NCBI GenBank assembly: GCA_021838785.1 | Contig: JAKCCV010000009.1 | Span: 62,001 to 126,000, forward strand | Direction of reading: 5' to 3' | DNA length: 64,000 nt | Source: Acidobacteriota bacterium | GTDB lineage: Bacteria > Acidobacteriota > Terriglobia > UBA7540 | In this document: one piece after another, positions 61,779 through 64,000 of the stretch | How positions within the stretch are numbered: position 1 is the stretch's first letter | Layout of the letters: each line of letters opens with the position of its first letter | Notes under the pieces: generated by a model | Database searches by the model: none | What the model was told of the DNA's origin: nothing | What the model saw: the letters and a program-made list of their open reading frames with translations, nothing else | Made by a program: the position numbers and the translations under genes

Positions 61779-61799
61779 GCGCCGGTCTATGACCGGCGC
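61779..61799 (+). other. Perfect hairpin in the 23S-5S spacer
   Basis: GCGCCGGTC and GACCGGCGC form a 9-bp stem with a 3-base loop. No T-run follows, so a processing signal is more likely than a terminator. The 232-base spacer holds no tRNA gene; a short direct repeat of the type GTCAGGAGCCAGGAGTCAG is at about 61715-61733. Confidence 0.55.
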
Positions 61800-61916
61800 A
61801 GGACGCCGCATAAATCAGAAAAATTCTTGTAGCACACGGGCCGCTTCTCGCCGTTGCGGAGGTGCCATCCGGAAATGCCGCAAGGCTGAACTGCGAGCCG
61901 TGCGCTCCAACAAGTT

Positions 61917-62034
<118 letters not shown>

Positions 62035-62049
62035 TTAATTCTGTGACAT

Positions 62050-62088
62050 GAGGCCCGATTGTCGTATGATAATCGGGCCTCTTTTCGT
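62050..62088 (+). terminator. Intrinsic terminator of the 23S-5S unit
   Basis: A perfect 11-bp stem (62050-62060 with 62071-62081), a 10-base loop and TTTTCGTT downstream form a classical rho-independent terminator 15 nt after the 5S. Confidence 0.9.
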
Positions 62089-62131
62089 TAGGGAGGAGTG
62101 GTTCCTACCGGCCGGAGGCTCGTGTCAGTTG

Positions 62132-62383
62132 ATGGACGTCCGATTGCACCCACCCGCGCGCAAGCGCATGACGGAAAGGGGAACGACTGAGGCTGAGGTC
62201 ATCTCCACCGTCGAATCGGGAGAACGCTTCCCCGCCAAATTCGGAAGAAAAGGCTTTCGACGCAACTTTGTTTTTTGGCAAGACTGGCTGGGCCGCCGCT
62301 ACGCGACGAAACAGGTGGAGGCCTACGCTGTCGAGGAAGAAAACGGATGGCTTGTGGTCACCGTTCTGGTAAAATACTTCTGA
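62132..62383 (+). CDS. DUF4258-type small protein
   Basis: The 83-residue protein (ATG 62132, GGAGG about 13 nt upstream) has the pattern of DUF4258: basic helices (PARKRMTERGTTEAEVISTV), ESGERFPAKFGRKGFRRNF and two strands KQVEAYAVEE and WLVVTVLVKYF. Such proteins have a compact RelE-like fold and are often found next to small DUF2283 proteins, as here (18-nt gap). Toxin-like activity is conceivable, but not shown. Confidence 0.75.
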   Translation: MDVRLHPPARKRMTERGTTEAEVISTVESGERFPAKFGRKGFRRNFVFWQDWLGRRYATKQVEAYAVEEENGWLVVTVLVKYF

Positions 62384-62401
62384 GCGAGAGGACATTGAGA
62401 C

Positions 62402-62638
62402 ATGAAGCTGACCTATGATCCCCGATACAACGTGGCCTACTTTCGCCTGCACGAAAAAACCGCCCAGGTTGAAACCCTCCGCCTAAGCGACGAGCTCAAC
62501 GTGGACATCACCGCAGATGGCACCGTGTATGGAATCGAGCTTCTGAATGCAAATCTGCAACTGCGATCGGAGGACCGGGGGAATCTCGTCATCGTCAATG
62601 AAGCCCTCGGCCAAACACGCGAAATTCCGCTAGGCTAA
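62402..62638 (+). CDS. DUF2283-type small protein
   Basis: The 78-residue protein starts MKLTYDPRYNVAYFRLHE and has the DUF2283 core with LSDELNVDITADGTVYGIEL near the middle. These acidic proteins are frequently the downstream partner of DUF4258 genes. The gene ends 10 bases before a 5S-like fragment. Together with the upstream gene it forms a two-gene cassette. Confidence 0.8.
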   Translation: MKLTYDPRYNVAYFRLHEKTAQVETLRLSDELNVDITADGTVYGIELLNANLQLRSEDRGNLVIVNEALGQTREIPLG

Positions 62639-62648
62639 CGGACAGCTT

Positions 62649-62689
62649 GGGCCGATGGTACCGCGCGGGAGAGTAGGTCGTCGCCGGGA
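62649..62689 (+). pseudogene. Deleted 3' fragment of a second 5S rRNA gene
   Basis: These 41 bases align with the last 53 bases of the intact 5S (61982-62034) with three mismatches and one 12-base gap that removes the helix IV hairpin. The shared blocks are ATGGTAC, GGGAGAGT and CGTCGCCGGGA. The 5' half is absent, so it cannot be functional. Its own terminator follows at 62703. Confidence 0.85.
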
Positions 62690-62702
62690 ATAGCTTACGC
62701 AA

Positions 62703-62740
62703 AAAACGGGCTCGCAATTCGCGAGCCCGTTTTGCTTTTA
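62703..62740 (+). terminator. Intrinsic terminator after the 5S fragment
   Basis: A 13-bp perfect stem (62703-62715 with 62721-62733) with a 5-base loop is flanked by an A-run and T-run, so it can act in both directions. It stops transcription from the DUF4258/DUF2283 pair. The remaining 281 bases to mogA show no recognised feature. Confidence 0.88.
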
Positions 62741-63021
62741 TGGTATGGTTCGGTTAAAGGAAATGATGTGTGGGAACCCGGATTGACCTGCCCCCATCCT
62801 TTGGTTCAATCATCATATAAGTTCCTGGGTTGAAATCAACTCCTTGGTTGGTAGGGCGAGGGGCGAGACGCCCGTCGCGCCTGCCGCTCATTCCTCCGCT
62901 ATTCACGCTTCCTCACGCAATATCGCCTGGCGCCCCTTTGACTTCGTGAAGCCGGGGCAGCCTTTTGTGTAGCTGCACACTGCGACCGACAACGAACGAA
63001 ACCCCAGGGTTCGGGAAGCGT

Positions 63022-63525
63022 TCAGCCGCTATTGGGATGTGCGGTTCTTCCCTGAATTAAATCCACCGCGTGAGGCAGGAGATCGGCAATGCTTCCAAGT
63101 GACTCCACCGCGGCGCTCGGATGGCCCGGCAAGTTGACAATGAAGGTCCTGCGGCGCCATCCCACGACACTGCGCGAAAGCGCGGCGCGCCGCGTTTTCC
63201 GAACACCTTCAGCGCGCATAAGTTCAGCCAAACCGGGGACTTCCCTGTCCAGCACGGCGCGTGTGGCCTCGGGCGTGCAGTCTCGCGGTCCCAGGCCCGT
63301 GCCGCCGGTGGTAAAGATCGCGTCGCAATCCTCGGCGTCACACCACGTCTTCAGCCTGCGCTGAATAGCCTCCGCGTCATCCGGCAGAACCTCCAGGCCG
63401 AGCACCGTCCAGCCAAGGCTCGTAAGGAAGTCGCGCACAGCAGGGCCGGAGCGATCTTCCCTTTGGCCGCGGGCGGAAGCATCACTCAAAACCAGGACTC
63501 GGGCTCGCAAAGGGGTTGGCACCAT
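63022..63525 (-). CDS. mogA: Molybdopterin adenylyltransferase (MogA/MoaB family)
   Basis: The 167-residue protein has the MoCF domain: VLVLSDASARGQREDRSGPA, IFTTGGTGLGPRDCTPEAT and the C-terminal FIVNLPGHPSAAVESL. It activates molybdopterin by adenylation before molybdenum insertion, in line with xdhC and mocA about 7 kb upstream. It starts 29 nt after the DUF4388 regulator gene on the same strand, so the two may be co-transcribed. Confidence 0.93.
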   Translation of the reverse strand: MVPTPLRARVLVLSDASARGQREDRSGPAVRDFLTSLGWTVLGLEVLPDDAEAIQRRLKTWCDAEDCDAIFTTGGTGLGPRDCTPEATRAVLDREVPGLAELMRAEGVRKTRRAALSRSVVGWRRRTFIVNLPGHPSAAVESLGSIADLLPHAVDLIQGRTAHPNSG

Positions 63526-63554
63526 CAGCCTTGCGAAGGGGATAGCGTCAAACG

Positions 63555-64000
63555 TTAGTTGCCGGCGTCACGGTTGGCCTCGTCGAGCAATCGCAACCCC
63601 TCCATCATGAGGCCTTGCGTGGATTGGGTGGTGGTTTGTTCGGTCGTCGTCCGCGTGAAATCCACTTCCCACTCGCCATCCGTCCATCGCAGCACCTTGT
63701 AAACGGCCTGGTCACCCACGTCGTCTCCGTAAACGGCATGGACCACTTGACCCTCCCGAAAATACATCGTGCAGACCTCGCCGTTCGAGCGCAGAATGAG
63801 GGCGCAAGTCTTGCGCCCTTGTTCGAGGGACTGCATCCAATCCAGCAGGTTCAGTTCACTCAAGCGTCCGGAAATCGCCCCGCCGCGAGCGCCCATCGTC
63901 TCCATCTTCTGCTGAATCAGCCGCGCCGTGATTCGCCGCGCCTGCTTCGCCAGCTCGCGGACAAAAAACGGCTTCACGAAGTAGTCTTCCACCCCTTCAA
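63555..64000 (-). CDS. Response regulator with DUF4388 domain, 5' part outside window
   Basis: The visible part (148 codons) begins in the end of a receiver domain, GVEDYFVKPFFVRELAKQ, where VKP is the conserved lysine-proline. It is followed by a DUF4388 domain (GRLSELNLLDWMQSLEQGRK, VVHAVYGDDVGDQAVYKVL), common in acidobacterial and myxobacterial regulators and sometimes linked to gliding/aggregation control. The Asp-phosphorylation part is beyond base 64000. No DNA-binding domain is present after DUF4388; a Thr-rich stretch ends the protein. Confidence 0.85.
   Translation of the reverse strand, partial: EGVEDYFVKPFFVRELAKQARRITARLIQQKMETMGARGGAISGRLSELNLLDWMQSLEQGRKTCALILRSNGEVCTMYFREGQVVHAVYGDDVGDQAVYKVLRWTDGEWEVDFTRTTTEQTTTQSTQGLMMEGLRLLDEANRDAGN

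Noticed and set aside
61685-61916. Possible tRNA gene in the 23S-5S spacer
   Set aside because: There is a perfect hairpin but no cloverleaf, no GTTCRANYC-like T arm and no acceptor pairing.

Overview
The window is GC-rich bacterial chromosome, most likely from an Acidobacteriota genome. The clues are a GWxTD-domain protein paired with a carboxypeptidase-regulatory-like beta-barrel protein, a VWFA-related secreted protein of the type expanded in that phylum, MacB-type permeases, a DUF4388 response regulator and a pectin/arabinan-degrading gene set. The assignment rests on gene content only.

Region 1 (1-19.4 kb, minus strand) is a complete, uninterrupted str-S10-spc-alpha superoperon running from rpsL (promoter near 19.4 kb) to the start of rpoA, which leaves the window at base 1. 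It includes fusA, tuf, secY, adk, map and infA. Junctions are tight, with several ATGA overlaps. Unusually many ribosomal-protein genes start with TTG or GTG behind strong Shine-Dalgarno sequences. L30 and S19 carry long Ala/Pro-rich C-terminal tails.

Region 2 (19.5-32.7 kb) holds a VWFA-related secreted protein, purH, a small cytosolic protein, a flavin reductase, and a sugar-acid cluster: KDPG aldolase, KDG kinase, a Gfo/Idh/MocA oxidoreductase, a Tat-exported GH28 polygalacturonase and a GH54 arabinofuranosidase. A rhodanese gene here is interrupted by an in-frame UGA directly after its active-site loop. mscS and a Mn-type sodA with a structured leader follow.

Region 3 (32.8-45.6 kb) has bamD, an Rpe-family protein that has lost three of its four catalytic/metal positions, a Crp/Fnr regulator, an SDR, and the GWxTD/beta-barrel pair. 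A divergent MacA-MacB efflux operon with two different FtsX-type permeases follows.

Region 4 (45.8-49.4 kb) is regulatory. It contains an RsbW-like anti-sigma kinase and STAS antagonist convergent with a FliA-type sigma factor, and an OmpR-type regulator translationally coupled to a histidine-kinase-like protein with a decayed ATPase domain.

Region 5 (49.6-57.8 kb) has a clan GH-A lipoprotein, a trans-sulfuration PLP enzyme, rlmN and pgeF (convergently overlapping), xdhC-mocA for molybdenum-enzyme maturation, a NifU-like protein lacking the third cysteine, and a divergent YchF-type GTPase.

Region 6 (57.9-64 kb) carries a 23S-5S rRNA unit with no 16S gene upstream, so the rRNA genes are unlinked here. 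It has its own promoter candidate, boxA-like site, processing stem and terminator. Downstream, a DUF4258/DUF2283 pair lies between the intact 5S and a second, deleted 5S fragment that has its own terminator. mogA and a truncated DUF4388 response regulator close the window. No CRISPR array, insertion sequence, prophage or tRNA gene was recognised.
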